Assembly: GCA_913052445.1 (NCBI GenBank)
Contig: CAJXDP010000007.1
Location: 1 to 49,923, forward strand
Reading direction: 5' to 3'
DNA from: an uncultured Formosa sp.
GTDB taxonomy: Bacteria > Bacteroidota > Bacteroidia > Flavobacteriales > Flavobacteriaceae
DNA length: 49,923 bases
Part shown: piece after piece, positions 8,446 to 17,362 of the stretch
Numbering within the stretch: position 1 is the first letter of the stretch
How the letters are laid out: each line of letters begins with the position of its first letter
Translations under genes and position numbers: made by a program
The notes under the pieces: model-generated
What the model saw: only the letters and a program-made list of their open reading frames with translations
Told to the model about the DNA's origin: nothing
Database searches by the model: none

Positions 8446-9111
8446 TTACTCTCTAAGAACAATCAAACTTGCTTTGTGTCCTGTTGTTAATAACCATTCG
8501 CCTGAAGCAATAATTGTATTACTTTCATTGTAAACTTTTAGTTGCGCCGTGTTAGGACTAGAGCTTCCTTCGTTGAGTGCAAAAAACTCAATGGTATTTA
8601 ACCCCAATTTTAATTTAATGTCTATTGTATAAGCCGAATTTCTGAGCTTGATGTTGGGATGAATAATAGCTTTATTCAACAATAATTTTATTCGATCTCC
8701 GTCTTCATATTCATGATCTCTACAAATTATTCGTATAAATTTTGATTTAGTTTTAATGTCTCCTAAGTAGTAGTCGCGATCAAACTTAGTAATATCCTTT
8801 TGCCCCTCTTTAAACTGTTGTTTTATTTCCCAGGAAGGATCTACAACATCACGAGTTTCTGTTATTCCATATTTTTTCTTAGCGAATCCATCTATGGGTT
8901 TAATACCCATGGTAATGGCAAACCCTTTATCAGTTAGTCCCACAATGGGAGATAATTTAATAGGGTAGTTATTGGATAATTTAATTTTGTCTAGAGCTAA
9001 GACTTCTAAGCTAAAATTTTGTTCAGTATTATCAACTTGTGAATAAAGAGTTTGTTGCATACCCACAAGTGTTAGCAATATTAAATATCGATTTATTAGT
9101 TCTTTAGTCAT
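8446..9111 (-). CDS. Secreted hypothetical protein
   Basis: The 221-residue protein begins with a hydrophobic signal sequence (about residues 7-24, ending near TLYSQ), so it is probably exported to the periplasm or surface. The rest is rich in beta-strand-like segments, including a KLGLNTIEFFALNEGSSSPNTA stretch in two parts and a C-terminal TGHKASLIVLRE. No lipobox, catalytic motif or T9SS sorting domain is evident. It resembles conserved Bacteroidota secreted proteins of unknown role. It follows the D-lactate dehydrogenase gene on the same strand by 24 bases and may be co-transcribed with it. Confidence 0.7.
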   Translation of the reverse strand: MTKELINRYLILLTLVGMQQTLYSQVDNTEQNFSLEVLALDKIKLSNNYPIKLSPIVGLTDKGFAITMGIKPIDGFAKKKYGITETRDVVDPSWEIKQQFKEGQKDITKFDRDYYLGDIKTKSKFIRIICRDHEYEDGDRIKLLLNKAIIHPNIKLRNSAYTIDIKLKLGLNTIEFFALNEGSSSPNTAQLKVYNESNTIIASGEWLLTTGHKASLIVLRE

Positions 9112-9135
9112 ACTTAGTTAGTAAATATATAAATT

Positions 9136-10827
9136 TTATTTCCAATGCTTAAGCTTGCTAGTTCTTCCAATACCAGGATTGAAAAAATTGGTTGGATCTA
9201 ATTTTTTATAAAATTCAGTCAAAGAGGGTTTTGCGAAATATTCATGTCCAACATTATGCTCAGCAGGATATTCAGCTCCTCTATAATCGTATGTTTTTAG
9301 TAGTTTTTTCTTAAGCTCTTCTACATCCACTCCTTTTTTAACAATGTAATTGAGATGTAAGACATGACAGAACAAATGACCATAGTAAAATTTCATATCT
9401 AATAAATCATTTATTTCTGAGGGTAGTTTTTCAAACCAATCTTTTTCATTCCTAGGGAAAGCAATATCCATTGACAACATTCCCCCTGTTATATTTTCAT
9501 TTAGTGCATGATAACGACCTATTGCACTTGAAGCTACGTAGCGATGTAAAATCGATTTTTCAGCCTCTTTTTTAGTACATTCAAAAAAATCTCCTTCTTT
9601 ATTTTTAAAAAATTTATTAAAGTATTCTTTTGCTTCTTCTATTCCATCATCAGACATTTCAATTACCCAATGATGTTCATATTTATCTCTAAACTGTTCC
9701 ATTCTTTTAGGTAAATGATTAGGCCATAACTTGCTTAAAAATTGCATTATTTTATCTGATAATCTATTGGGAAGGAACTTCATCTTTTTTGATAATAAAT
9801 CTACTTTCCTTTTTAACTCAAAAAGCGTTGGAAGAAAATTGGTACCTAACTTTTCAATTACAATAAAGGTGTCTTTACTGTATTTTTTAGCAGCATCATA
9901 ACTATCTCTATGTAGGTAGTCACCTGATGTAGGAAGTTTTTTAAATTCAGAAAGTATATGTCTTCTTATTTCCCAAAAGACATCTGAATTATTAGATCCA
10001 ACATAGAAAACTTGATTTTTTTTAGGAGTATCATAGGTATCTAGCCTTACAGCAAAAACAGCGACCTTTCCTGCACTTCCTGAGACTCCATACAATAATC
10101 TTTTATCAGCATTATACCTTGCCGGTACATTTGAATTAATTTGTCTAACAATATTTGAGTAATCATTATCAGACGCTAGTTTGTTTGATTGAATGATATC
10201 AGATTTATTATAATTTCTATTTTGTAAGTTGTTTAAAATTTCTTCTTCATTGGAACCTAAATTAATTTCTAGTTCATTAACTAACTCTAGTTCACCGTTT
10301 TGATTCACTTTAGCATACAGAGCTAACTCTGTATATGCAGGACCTCTTTTTACTAAAGACCCTCCTGAATTATTACAAACTCCTCCAACAATAGAAGCTC
10401 CTACAGAGGTTGAACCTATAACCGAATGAGGCTCTCTCTCAAATGGTTCTAATTTTTTTTCCAAATCATATAAAGTGCTACCAGCTAACCCTACTATTTG
10501 TTTTCCCTCATTTATAATATGAATATTATCAATACGCATAGTGTTAATAATAATAATAGGACGATCGTAATCATTGTCATATGGAGTTGAACCACCAGTT
10601 AAGCCCGTGTTGGCAGCTTGCATAATAACAATAACATCTGCTTTCACACAAATTTTTAAAATTTTCCAAATTTCAAGTAATGTAGAGGGTCTCGCTACTG
10701 CAAAAGCTTTCCCAGATCCGTACCTCCAACCTTTGCTATATTGTTGTTTTTCCCAGCTTTGAGTGATTAAATATTTATCTCCCACAATAGTTTTTAAATC
10801 TAACAGTAGTTGAGAAGTATTGTCCAT
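9136..10827 (-). CDS. dld: Quinone-dependent D-lactate dehydrogenase (FAD)
   Basis: The 563-residue protein resembles E. coli Dld along its length (571 residues). It has an FAD-binding domain with the AANTGLTGGSTP loop (71-82) and the VIGSTSVGASIVGGVCNNSGGS segment in two parts (about 137-157), then the membrane-association and cap regions with RYHALNENITGGMLS near residue 437. It should oxidise D-lactate to pyruvate and pass electrons to quinone at the inner face of the membrane. This differs from the NAD-dependent and glycolate-oxidase-like lactate dehydrogenases. No lactate permease is adjacent; a TauE/SafE-type transporter is divergent 205 bases away. Confidence 0.92.
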   Translation of the reverse strand: MDNTSQLLLDLKTIVGDKYLITQSWEKQQYSKGWRYGSGKAFAVARPSTLLEIWKILKICVKADVIVIMQAANTGLTGGSTPYDNDYDRPIIIINTMRIDNIHIINEGKQIVGLAGSTLYDLEKKLEPFEREPHSVIGSTSVGASIVGGVCNNSGGSLVKRGPAYTELALYAKVNQNGELELVNELEINLGSNEEEILNNLQNRNYNKSDIIQSNKLASDNDYSNIVRQINSNVPARYNADKRLLYGVSGSAGKVAVFAVRLDTYDTPKKNQVFYVGSNNSDVFWEIRRHILSEFKKLPTSGDYLHRDSYDAAKKYSKDTFIVIEKLGTNFLPTLFELKRKVDLLSKKMKFLPNRLSDKIMQFLSKLWPNHLPKRMEQFRDKYEHHWVIEMSDDGIEEAKEYFNKFFKNKEGDFFECTKKEAEKSILHRYVASSAIGRYHALNENITGGMLSMDIAFPRNEKDWFEKLPSEINDLLDMKFYYGHLFCHVLHLNYIVKKGVDVEELKKKLLKTYDYRGAEYPAEHNVGHEYFAKPSLTEFYKKLDPTNFFNPGIGRTSKLKHWK

Positions 10828-11032
10828 TTTTTATGATTAAAAATTCTTTATAAAAATAATCATATTGTAATGAATATGAGTTTTTTTAGCTTGAATTTAT
10901 TTGTTAAATATTTTAAGCTTAACTAATTTTTTTATCATCAGTAAATGATTGGAAGATATTTATTCAGTAGATAAATTAACAAAATTATATTTAATAGTAC
11001 TGAAGTTATTTAGAATGCTTTAAATTAGAGGC

Positions 11033-11830
11033 ATGGATTTCGTAGACCTTTTCGGATATTTTGGAGCCTTGATAATTGGAATAGTTATCGGCCTATTTGG
11101 AGGGGGAGGGTCATTACTCGCTGTGCCAGTATTTGTATATTTATTTCATTTAAACCCCATACTAGCCACTAGTTATTCCTTGTTTGTAGTTGGTTTTTCC
11201 GCAGCTGTTGGGACATTAATCAATATTAAAAAGAAATTAATTGAATATAAGATAGCCCTTGTTTTTACAGTCCCTGCATTGGGTTCTGTTTTTATTACCA
11301 GATCTTATATAATTACAAACCTTCCTGATGTAATTTTCGAGTCGCAATTCTTAATAATAACTAAAGAGATGGCGTTAATGCTGCTATTTAGTATAGTTAT
11401 TTTCTTATCAGCAATATCAATACTGAAAAAGAATAAACCATCTGCTTTCCAAAAGATAAAAAATATAAATTATAGTTCATTAATTATTGTTGGGCTAGGA
11501 GTTGGGCTTTTAACTGGTTTGGTTGGAGCAGGAGGTGGGTTTATTATTGTTCCAGCGTTAGTGTTCTTTGCAGGTTTAGAGATGAAACAATCAATCGCAA
11601 CATCATTAATTGTTATCACATTTAATGCGCTTTTTGGCTTTGCCGCTGATATGATACAAATCACCATTGATTGGCGTTTTCTTATGATTTTTACATCGTT
11701 CTCGATAGCGGGTATATTTTTAGGTACTTATTTTTCAAACTTTACTGATGAGAAGTCATTAAAAAAGAATTTTGCCCGTTTTATGCTACTTATGGCCTTG
11801 ATTATTATTTTTAAAGAATTTACATTTTAA
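11033..11830 (+). CDS. TauE/SafE family membrane transporter
   Basis: The 265-residue protein is almost entirely hydrophobic, with about seven or eight membrane segments. It has the duplicated glycine-rich motif of the TauE/SafE (DUF81) family: GIVIGLFGGGGSLLAVP near residue 16 and GLLTGLVGAGGGFIIVPALV near residue 158. Members are proposed exporters of sulfite, sulfoacetate or other small organic anions across the inner membrane. No sulfur genes are near, so the substrate is open. It is divergent from dld, and no strong promoter element is visible in the 205-base spacer. Confidence 0.85.
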   Translation: MDFVDLFGYFGALIIGIVIGLFGGGGSLLAVPVFVYLFHLNPILATSYSLFVVGFSAAVGTLINIKKKLIEYKIALVFTVPALGSVFITRSYIITNLPDVIFESQFLIITKEMALMLLFSIVIFLSAISILKKNKPSAFQKIKNINYSSLIIVGLGVGLLTGLVGAGGGFIIVPALVFFAGLEMKQSIATSLIVITFNALFGFAADMIQITIDWRFLMIFTSFSIAGIFLGTYFSNFTDEKSLKKNFARFMLLMALIIIFKEFTF

Positions 11831-11897
11831 TTACTTTCATTTTCATCTGCTATACTATTAAATTATTTTCAATTCATTCTATTTTAAATTTTTGCAT

Positions 11898-11905
11898 TAC
11901 ATTTG
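11898..11905 (+). promoter_or_regulatory. -7 promoter element of the pyrR-pyrB operon
   Basis: TACATTTG is a full match to TAnnTTTG, 23 bases before the pyrR ATG. This would give an mRNA leader of only about 15-20 bases. I find no TTTG at the usual -33 distance. Confidence 0.55.
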
Positions 11906-11928
11906 CTCCAAGATTACGTTATTAAATT

Positions 11929-12468
11929 ATGAGTCAAAAAGTTTTACTTAACAACAAAGAAGTAAACATCATTCTCCACCGATTGGCTTGTCAACTAATT
12001 GAAAAACATATCGATTTCTCTAATACTGTTTTAATAGGTCTTCAACCAAGAGGAACTTATTTGGCCCAGCGATTAAAAATGATGTTATCAGATGATTATA
12101 ATATTTCTGACATAAAACTAGGTCTTCTAGATATTACGTTTTACAGAGACGATTTTAGACGTTCTGATAAATTACATGAAGCAAATTCAACTGAGATTGA
12201 TTTTTTAATAGAGGATAAAAATGTAGTTTTTATTGATGATGTTTTGTATACCGGTCGAAGTATTAGGGCTGCATTAACAGCTATTCAATCCTACGGACGA
12301 CCTAAAGAAATTGAATTGCTAACACTTATAGACCGCCGATTTAGCAGGCATTTACCGATACAACCTGATTACCGAGGTAGACAAGTAGATGCTATTAATG
12401 ATGAAAAGGTATTAGTTAACTGGATAGAAACAAGTGGTGAAGATGCCGTTTATTTAATAAATAATTAA
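11929..12468 (+). CDS. pyrR: PyrR-type phosphoribosyltransferase (uracil PRTase / pyr regulator family)
   Basis: The 179-residue protein has the PyrR family layout. An early GLQPRGTYLA segment (37-46) is followed by a GLLDITFYRDDFRR stretch and the PRPP-binding loop VVFIDDVLYTGRS (99-111). The family makes UMP from uracil and PRPP, and in Firmicutes also binds pyr mRNA to attenuate transcription. It sits 3 bases ahead of pyrB in one operon, consistent with pyrimidine metabolism. The putative leader is too short for a PyrR attenuator (see findings), so RNA-based control of this operon is doubtful and enzymatic activity is the safer call. Confidence 0.88.
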   Translation: MSQKVLLNNKEVNIILHRLACQLIEKHIDFSNTVLIGLQPRGTYLAQRLKMMLSDDYNISDIKLGLLDITFYRDDFRRSDKLHEANSTEIDFLIEDKNVVFIDDVLYTGRSIRAALTAIQSYGRPKEIELLTLIDRRFSRHLPIQPDYRGRQVDAINDEKVLVNWIETSGEDAVYLINN

Positions 12469-12471
12469 AAC

Positions 12472-13398
12472 ATGAGTGAACTGAGTGTAGATCATTTGTT
12501 AGGAATAAAATATCTAAATAACGATGATATTAACCTTATTTTTGACACTGCAGATCATTTTAAAAAAGTTATTAATCGCCCTATTAAAAAAGTACCTTCT
12601 CTAAGAGATATTACAATTGCCAATTTATTTTTTGAAAATTCAACGCGAACTAAATTATCATTTGAATTGGCACAAAAACGATTATCTGCTGATGTCATTA
12701 ACTTTTCTTCAGCACAATCCTCTTTAAATAAAGGTGAAACATTAATAGATACAGTGAACAACATACTGTCAATGAAAGTAGATATAGTTGTTATGCGTCA
12801 TCCAAACCCAGGTGCCGCTAAGTTTTTATCTATGCATGTAGATGCTAAAATCATTAATGCAGGTGATGGAGCCCATGAACATCCAACACAAGCTCTTCTA
12901 GATACATATTCTATACGAGCTAAATATGGAGAAGTTAAAGGAAAAAAAGTAGTTATTGTAGGAGATATTTTACACAGTAGAGTTGCTTTATCAAATATCT
13001 TTGCACTTCAACTACAGGGAGCTGAAGTAATGGTCTGTGGACCAAAAACTTTAATTCCTAAGTATATAGATAAATTAGGTGTCAAGGTAGAAACGAATCT
13101 AATTAAGGCTTTAAAATGGTGCGATGTAGCTAATATGCTTCGTGTTCAGAGCGAAAGGATGGATATTAGTTATTTCCCTTCCACTAGAGAATACGCACAG
13201 CAGTATGGAGTCACTAAAAACCTCTTAGATTCTCTAGATAATGAAATTACAATTATGCACCCAGGCCCTATAAATAGAGGGGTTGAAATCTCTAGTGAAG
13301 TCGCAGATTCAGACCAATCTATCATCCTTAATCAAGTTGAAAATGGGGTAGCCATAAGAATGGCTGTTATATATCTTTTAGCCTCTAAAATTAAGTGA
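12472..13398 (+). CDS. pyrB: Aspartate carbamoyltransferase catalytic subunit
   Basis: The enzyme joins carbamoyl phosphate and aspartate to form N-carbamoyl-aspartate, the committed step of pyrimidine synthesis. The 308-residue protein shows the carbamoyl-phosphate site FFENSTRT (53-60), the MRHPNPGAA segment, a HEHPTQALLD motif (about 132-141) and the HPGPINRG loop near residue 262. Length fits a catalytic chain. No pyrI regulatory subunit follows; the next gene is a small STAS-like protein. It is in the pyrR operon with a 3-base gap upstream and a 4-base gap downstream. Confidence 0.96.
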   Translation: MSELSVDHLLGIKYLNNDDINLIFDTADHFKKVINRPIKKVPSLRDITIANLFFENSTRTKLSFELAQKRLSADVINFSSAQSSLNKGETLIDTVNNILSMKVDIVVMRHPNPGAAKFLSMHVDAKIINAGDGAHEHPTQALLDTYSIRAKYGEVKGKKVVIVGDILHSRVALSNIFALQLQGAEVMVCGPKTLIPKYIDKLGVKVETNLIKALKWCDVANMLRVQSERMDISYFPSTREYAQQYGVTKNLLDSLDNEITIMHPGPINRGVEISSEVADSDQSIILNQVENGVAIRMAVIYLLASKIK

Positions 13399-13402
13399 TA
13401 TT

Positions 13403-13723
13403 ATGAAGATTGATTCCCACGGAAAAACTGTTGTTATCACTCAAGATAAATTAAGTTTAATTGAGTTTTATAAGAAATTTTTAGTGCTTTATGAAAGATT
13501 TAAATCAGAAGACATTATTATTCATTTAACAGATTCATCTCTTGGATCTCTAGAATGTTTTTCGGATTTAGTTAGCAAACATATCATTGCCAAACATTGC
13601 TTTGTAGTTGTTAGTATAGAACTAAATCAAGAAGATTTTGAAAATTTTATAATTATTCCAACATTACATGAAGCTCATGATTTTATTGAGATGGAATTGA
13701 TGCAACGTGAGTTAGGACTTTAA
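13403..13723 (+). CDS. Small conserved STAS-like protein upstream of RNase Z
   Basis: The 106-residue cytosolic protein has alternating strand and helix segments (VVITQDK, DIIIHLTDSS, KHCFVVVSIEL, FENFIIIPTLHEAHDFIEM) that suggest a STAS-type fold, as in anti-sigma-factor antagonists. No obvious phosphorylatable serine motif of SpoIIAA type is present. The IIIPTLHEAHDFIEME end is typical of a conserved Bacteroidota family found directly before rnz. It is packed between pyrB (4 bases) and rnz (10 bases). I cannot give a function; some databases may mislabel such proteins as RNase Z because of the neighbour. Confidence 0.75.
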   Translation: MKIDSHGKTVVITQDKLSLIEFYKKFLVLYERFKSEDIIIHLTDSSLGSLECFSDLVSKHIIAKHCFVVVSIELNQEDFENFIIIPTLHEAHDFIEMELMQRELGL

Positions 13724-13733
13724 ACAAAAAACG

Positions 13734-14639
13734 GTGAAACTATCTATCCTTGGGTGCTACAGTGCTACACCTCGTATTATTGCTCACACCACTTCTCAAA
13801 TTCTTGAGACAAGAGGTCATTTGTTTTTAATAGACTGTGGTGAAGGAACTCAAGTAGAAATTCGAAGACATAAGATTAAGTTTAATCTAATTAAACATGT
13901 TTTTATATCTCATTTACACGGCGATCACTATTTTGGTTTGGTTGGATTAATTTCAACATTTAGATTACTAACTAGAGAAACAGACTTACATATTTATGGC
14001 CCTAAAGGGCTTAAAGATTTGATTACTTTACAAATGAGGCTTGCTGACTCTTGGACTAACTTTAAACTTATATTTCATGAGTTAACCAGTAAATCATCAG
14101 AGCTGATATTTGAAGATGAAAAAGTCTCCGTATACACAATTCCTTTAGATCATCGTATCTATACTAATGGGTTTTTATTTAAAGAAAAAGCTTTTGAACG
14201 TAAATTAAATCTTAACAAAGTTGAGGACTTAAATATAGATAAGGCTTATTATAGAAAACTAAAGCAAGGAGACGATGTTGTTAATGACCAAGGTCTATTA
14301 ATCTCTAATGAAACAGTTACTTTTCAAGGACATCAACCGAAGAGTTATGCTTTTTGTAGTGACACAGCCTATAAAGAGGATATAATCCCAATCATTAATG
14401 GCGTTGATGTTCTATATCATGAATCTACATTTTTGGAATCACATGCACATTTATGTGAAAAAACCAAGCATTCAACAGCTAAACAAGCGGCTACGATCGC
14501 TTTGAAAGCGAATGTTAAACAGCTGATATTAGGGCACTATTCAACTCGTTATGGAGGACTTGAAGGATTTAAAACTGAAGCATCTTCTATTTTTAAAGAA
14601 GTATTGTTAGCGAACGACGGAAAAATCTTTGATTTCTAA
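13734..14639 (+). CDS. rnz: Ribonuclease Z (tRNA 3' endonuclease)
   Basis: The enzyme trims the 3' trailer of tRNA precursors. The 301-residue metallo-beta-lactamase-fold protein has the HLHGDH zinc motif at 60-65, the earlier DCGEGTQ loop (34-40), a FCSDTAY segment with a metal aspartate near residue 208, and a GHYSTRYG histidine near 267. It starts with GTG; the start is fixed by the MKLSILGCYSATPR opening that begins the beta-lactamase fold. It is the last gene of the pyrR operon. Its TAA stop interlocks with the TAG stop of the opposite gene by 4 bases. Confidence 0.95.
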   Translation: MKLSILGCYSATPRIIAHTTSQILETRGHLFLIDCGEGTQVEIRRHKIKFNLIKHVFISHLHGDHYFGLVGLISTFRLLTRETDLHIYGPKGLKDLITLQMRLADSWTNFKLIFHELTSKSSELIFEDEKVSVYTIPLDHRIYTNGFLFKEKAFERKLNLNKVEDLNIDKAYYRKLKQGDDVVNDQGLLISNETVTFQGHQPKSYAFCSDTAYKEDIIPIINGVDVLYHESTFLESHAHLCEKTKHSTAKQAATIALKANVKQLILGHYSTRYGGLEGFKTEASSIFKEVLLANDGKIFDF

Positions 14640-15409
14640 AACTTTTCAAAAACTCCCAATCCAAATAAAGCAAAATCATATTTGACAGGGTCTGTAGGGT
14701 CTAGTTTGCGTAAGTTTTTATCAAGCTCATTTAATGCTCTTGAGTCGTTCTGTGAGCGGATTAAAAGTCCTAACTTTCTAGCAACATTTCCTGAATGAAC
14801 ATCTAGAGGACAAGATAACTGTGAAGGAGTTAATTGTGGCCATAATCCAAAATCTACTTTTGTGTCATTTGGACGAATCATCCACCTTAAAAACATATTG
14901 ATACGCTTAGCAGCTGATTTTTTTAAAGGATCGCTTATATGTTTTTGGGTACGTTGAAGATGCTCAACTTCAAAAAAATGCTGTTTTAAGTGGTGAATAG
15001 CAACCTGTAAACTGTCTTTTTCAGAATATTTATTAAATATTCCTTCCAATCCATTATGATGTGTGTAAATATGTTTCAAACTCTCAATAAATTGTATACA
15101 ATCTAACCCATTAAATGTACGATGTACAAATGATTTTAACCCTTCAAGGTCTTTGGACTTGTGTTGCATTACAAAGTCATAAGGTGCGTGGTCCATTAAT
15201 TCCATTAAACGTTTGGCATTATTAATAATACTTTTTCGGTTCCCCCAAGCAATGGTCGCTGTCAGAAATCCTGAAATCTCAATATCTTCTTTTAATGAAT
15301 AGCAATGTGGTATTTGAAGTGGGTCTGATTTAATGAAATCAGGTTTGTTATATTGTGTGACTTTAGAGTCTAAAAAATCTTTGAGTTCAGAATGATTTAA
15401 TAAATCCAA
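14636..15409 (-). CDS. TIGR02757 (DUF2400) family protein
   Basis: The 257-residue protein matches in character the TIGR02757 family common in Bacteroidota: an IPHCYSLKEDIEISGFLTATIAWGN stretch in two parts near residue 30, SIINNAKRLMELMD, a HRTFNGLDCIQFI segment and a C-terminal RLMIRP-like/PLDVHSGNVARKLGLL part. The helical pattern and HVHSGNVAR-like segment suggest a relation to HhH/helical DNA glycosylase-type proteins, but no activity is established. It lies 1 base after the LolD-like ATPase gene on the same strand, so the two are probably co-transcribed. The stop codon interlocks with that of rnz. Confidence 0.82.
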   Translation of the reverse strand: MDLLNHSELKDFLDSKVTQYNKPDFIKSDPLQIPHCYSLKEDIEISGFLTATIAWGNRKSIINNAKRLMELMDHAPYDFVMQHKSKDLEGLKSFVHRTFNGLDCIQFIESLKHIYTHHNGLEGIFNKYSEKDSLQVAIHHLKQHFFEVEHLQRTQKHISDPLKKSAAKRINMFLRWMIRPNDTKVDFGLWPQLTPSQLSCPLDVHSGNVARKLGLLIRSQNDSRALNELDKNLRKLDPTDPVKYDFALFGLGVFEKF

Positions 15410-15410
15410 A

Positions 15411-16076
15411 CTAGATTGTTTTTACTAGTCCATCACTCATTGTAATCTTTCTGTCTGCCATGTCAGCCAGTTCATGATTATGAGTTACAATTACAAACGT
15501 TTGACCAAAACGATCTCTTAATTTAAAAAACAGTTGATGTAGTTGTTCAGCTGATTCGCTATCTAAATTACCGGAAGGCTCGTCAGCAAAAATAACAGAA
15601 GGGTTGTTGATTAAAGCACGAGCAACGGCAACTCGTTGTTGTTCTCCTCCTGAAAGTTCATTGGGTTTGTGATTAATACGTTTTTGTAACCCTAAAAAAC
15701 TTAACAGCTCATGGGCTTTAAGTTCAGCATCTACTTTGGATGTTCCTTTGATATATGCAGGAATACATACATTTTCAAGTGCTGTAAATTCTGGAAGTAA
15801 TTGATGAAATTGAAAAATAAACCCTAATTGTTCATTTCTAAATTTTGCTAAAGACTGGTCTGAAAGAGAGGAAATATTTAATCCATTAATTTCTAATTTG
15901 GTTGCCTTATGTTTACTAGGCTTATCTAAAGTGCCTAACAGTTGTAATAAGGTTGTTTTTCCAGCACCTGATGCGCCAACAATTGAAACGACTTCTCCTT
16001 GTTTTATGTTCAAGTCAACTCCTTTAAGTACATGGAGTTGACGGTAATATTTATGTAATTGTTTGGCAATAATCAT
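15411..16076 (-). CDS. ABC transporter ATP-binding protein, LolD/MacB-like
   Basis: The 221-residue ATPase has Walker A GASGAGKT (34-41), a Q-loop in [17 protein letters not shown], the signature LSGGEQQR (141-148), Walker [13 protein letters not shown] (161-172) and a switch histidine in VTHNHELA. The family covers LolD (lipoprotein release from the inner membrane) and MacB/FtsE-like exporters. The [20 protein letters not shown]-like context favours LolD type. No permease gene of the LolCE kind is next to it, so its partner must be encoded elsewhere. It is followed by the TIGR02757 gene. Confidence 0.85.
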   Translation of the reverse strand: MIIAKQLHKYYRQLHVLKGVDLNIKQGEVVSIVGASGAGKTTLLQLLGTLDKPSKHKATKLEINGLNISSLSDQSLAKFRNEQLGFIFQFHQLLPEFTALENVCIPAYIKGTSKVDAELKAHELLSFLGLQKRINHKPNELSGGEQQRVAVARALINNPSVIFADEPSGNLDSESAEQLHQLFFKLRDRFGQTFVIVTHNHELADMADRKITMSDGLVKTI

Positions 16077-16167
16077 AACGTGAAATTAAGATTTAAAGTC
16101 TTTATGTGCAATAATTAATAGTAATTTTAATTTATAGTTTAGTAACTTTATTCAAAATTTAATAGTT

Positions 16168-16695
16168 ATGAAACGAGGCATATTTGCTGGGGGCTGTTTT
16201 TGGTGTACTGAAGCGATATTTAACCGCTTGAAAGGAGTTAGTAATGTAAAATCAGGATATACTGGTGGGTTCATTAAGAACCCACCCTATCGAGAAGTCT
16301 GTCAGGGACGAACAGGTCATGCTGAAGGAATTTCGTTCGACTATGATGAAACTTTGGTATCCTATGTTGATTTATTAGAAGTTTTTTTTGCAACCCACGA
16401 CCCGACAACTCTGAATAGACAAGCAAATGATGTAGGAACTCAATACCGTTCGGCTGTATTTTATATTGATAAGGAACAGTGTGAAATTTCAAAGAAATAT
16501 ATAAAATTACTTGATGAATCTAAGGCTTTTAAGAATCCGATCGTAACTGAGGTCAGCCCTTTAGATGTATTTTATGATGCCGAAATTGACCATGATAATT
16601 ACTATGATTTGAATAGAGATCAGCCATATTGTACATATTTAATTGATCCAAAAATTAAAAAACTTAGGAGTCATTTCTCTAATTTACTAAAATAA
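16168..16695 (+). CDS. msrA: Peptide-methionine (S)-S-oxide reductase
   Basis: MsrA repairs methionine-S-sulfoxide in proteins. The 175-residue protein has the GGCFWCTEAIF active site with the nucleophile C10 close to the N terminus. It also has the SGYTGG segment, the GHAEGISFDYD stretch with a catalytic glutamate, and FFATHDPTTLNRQANDVGTQYRS. Length is that of a single-domain MsrA with no fused MsrB, and no signal peptide is present, so it is cytosolic. It is monocistronic, with the membrane protein gene converging 19 bases away. Confidence 0.95.
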   Translation: MKRGIFAGGCFWCTEAIFNRLKGVSNVKSGYTGGFIKNPPYREVCQGRTGHAEGISFDYDETLVSYVDLLEVFFATHDPTTLNRQANDVGTQYRSAVFYIDKEQCEISKKYIKLLDESKAFKNPIVTEVSPLDVFYDAEIDHDNYYDLNRDQPYCTYLIDPKIKKLRSHFSNLLK

Positions 16696-16714
16696 TTAAC
16701 TTTAAATAAATCTA

Positions 16715-17239
16715 TTAATTCTTTAGAAATTTACCCAATCCAAAACGTTTTAGCATTTTTTTTTCAAAACCCCAGAAAAATTTAAATTGTCCAAATAACC
16801 ATCCAAAAACTAATAGCAAGATCTGGTAAAAAAATAGACTTATAAAAATGAATAAAAACCAATAAAAGATAGGGTAGAGGTTGTCTTTTGTAATACCAAT
16901 AAACTCAATAATAGGTCGACCGACGAAAACCGATGAAGAGCCTGTGAATGCAAATACTATAAAAATTCGAATAAGTTCCCAACGTTGATTAACAACCCAT
17001 TTATTTTCTAATTTATGAATAGCATAGAGAACGATCTTTAAACAGAAATAATAAATGCCAACGCAATATATAATGAAAATTAGATAGGGTAGAAAATAAG
17101 AGTCTGTCGGATTAAACCAATTAGCAGGAATTAATTTAACTAACTTAAAACTACTGTATCCAAGAAATATAACTCCAATAAGTGGAAATAATAATTGCCA
17201 GTTTTGTGTAATTTCCCAGTTTTCTTTAAATCTTTTCAT
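16715..17239 (-). CDS. Conserved membrane protein (DUF6787-like)
   Basis: The 174-residue protein has four hydrophobic segments (about 15-34, 48-72, 88-108 and 118-147) separated by short polar loops. It begins with MKRFKENWEITQNWQLLFPL, and a related VNQRWELIRIF occurs near residue 82, so the W-[DE]-x-x-x-W motif is repeated before the first and third membrane segments. This looks like a small Bacteroidota-specific inner membrane family, which I recall as DUF6787. No function is known to me. It stands alone between msrA and serA. Confidence 0.7.
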   Translation of the reverse strand: MKRFKENWEITQNWQLLFPLIGVIFLGYSSFKLVKLIPANWFNPTDSYFLPYLIFIIYCVGIYYFCLKIVLYAIHKLENKWVVNQRWELIRIFIVFAFTGSSSVFVGRPIIEFIGITKDNLYPIFYWFLFIFISLFFYQILLLVFGWLFGQFKFFWGFEKKMLKRFGLGKFLKN

Positions 17240-17362
17240 CTATCTTTAAACGTACTAAATATGATTAATTTCTTAGGGAAAGTATAATTTAATTTTATAA
17301 TATTTCACAAAAAAAAATACTTACAAAATATGAGGGATTATTTATTTTAGGTTAATTAATCT

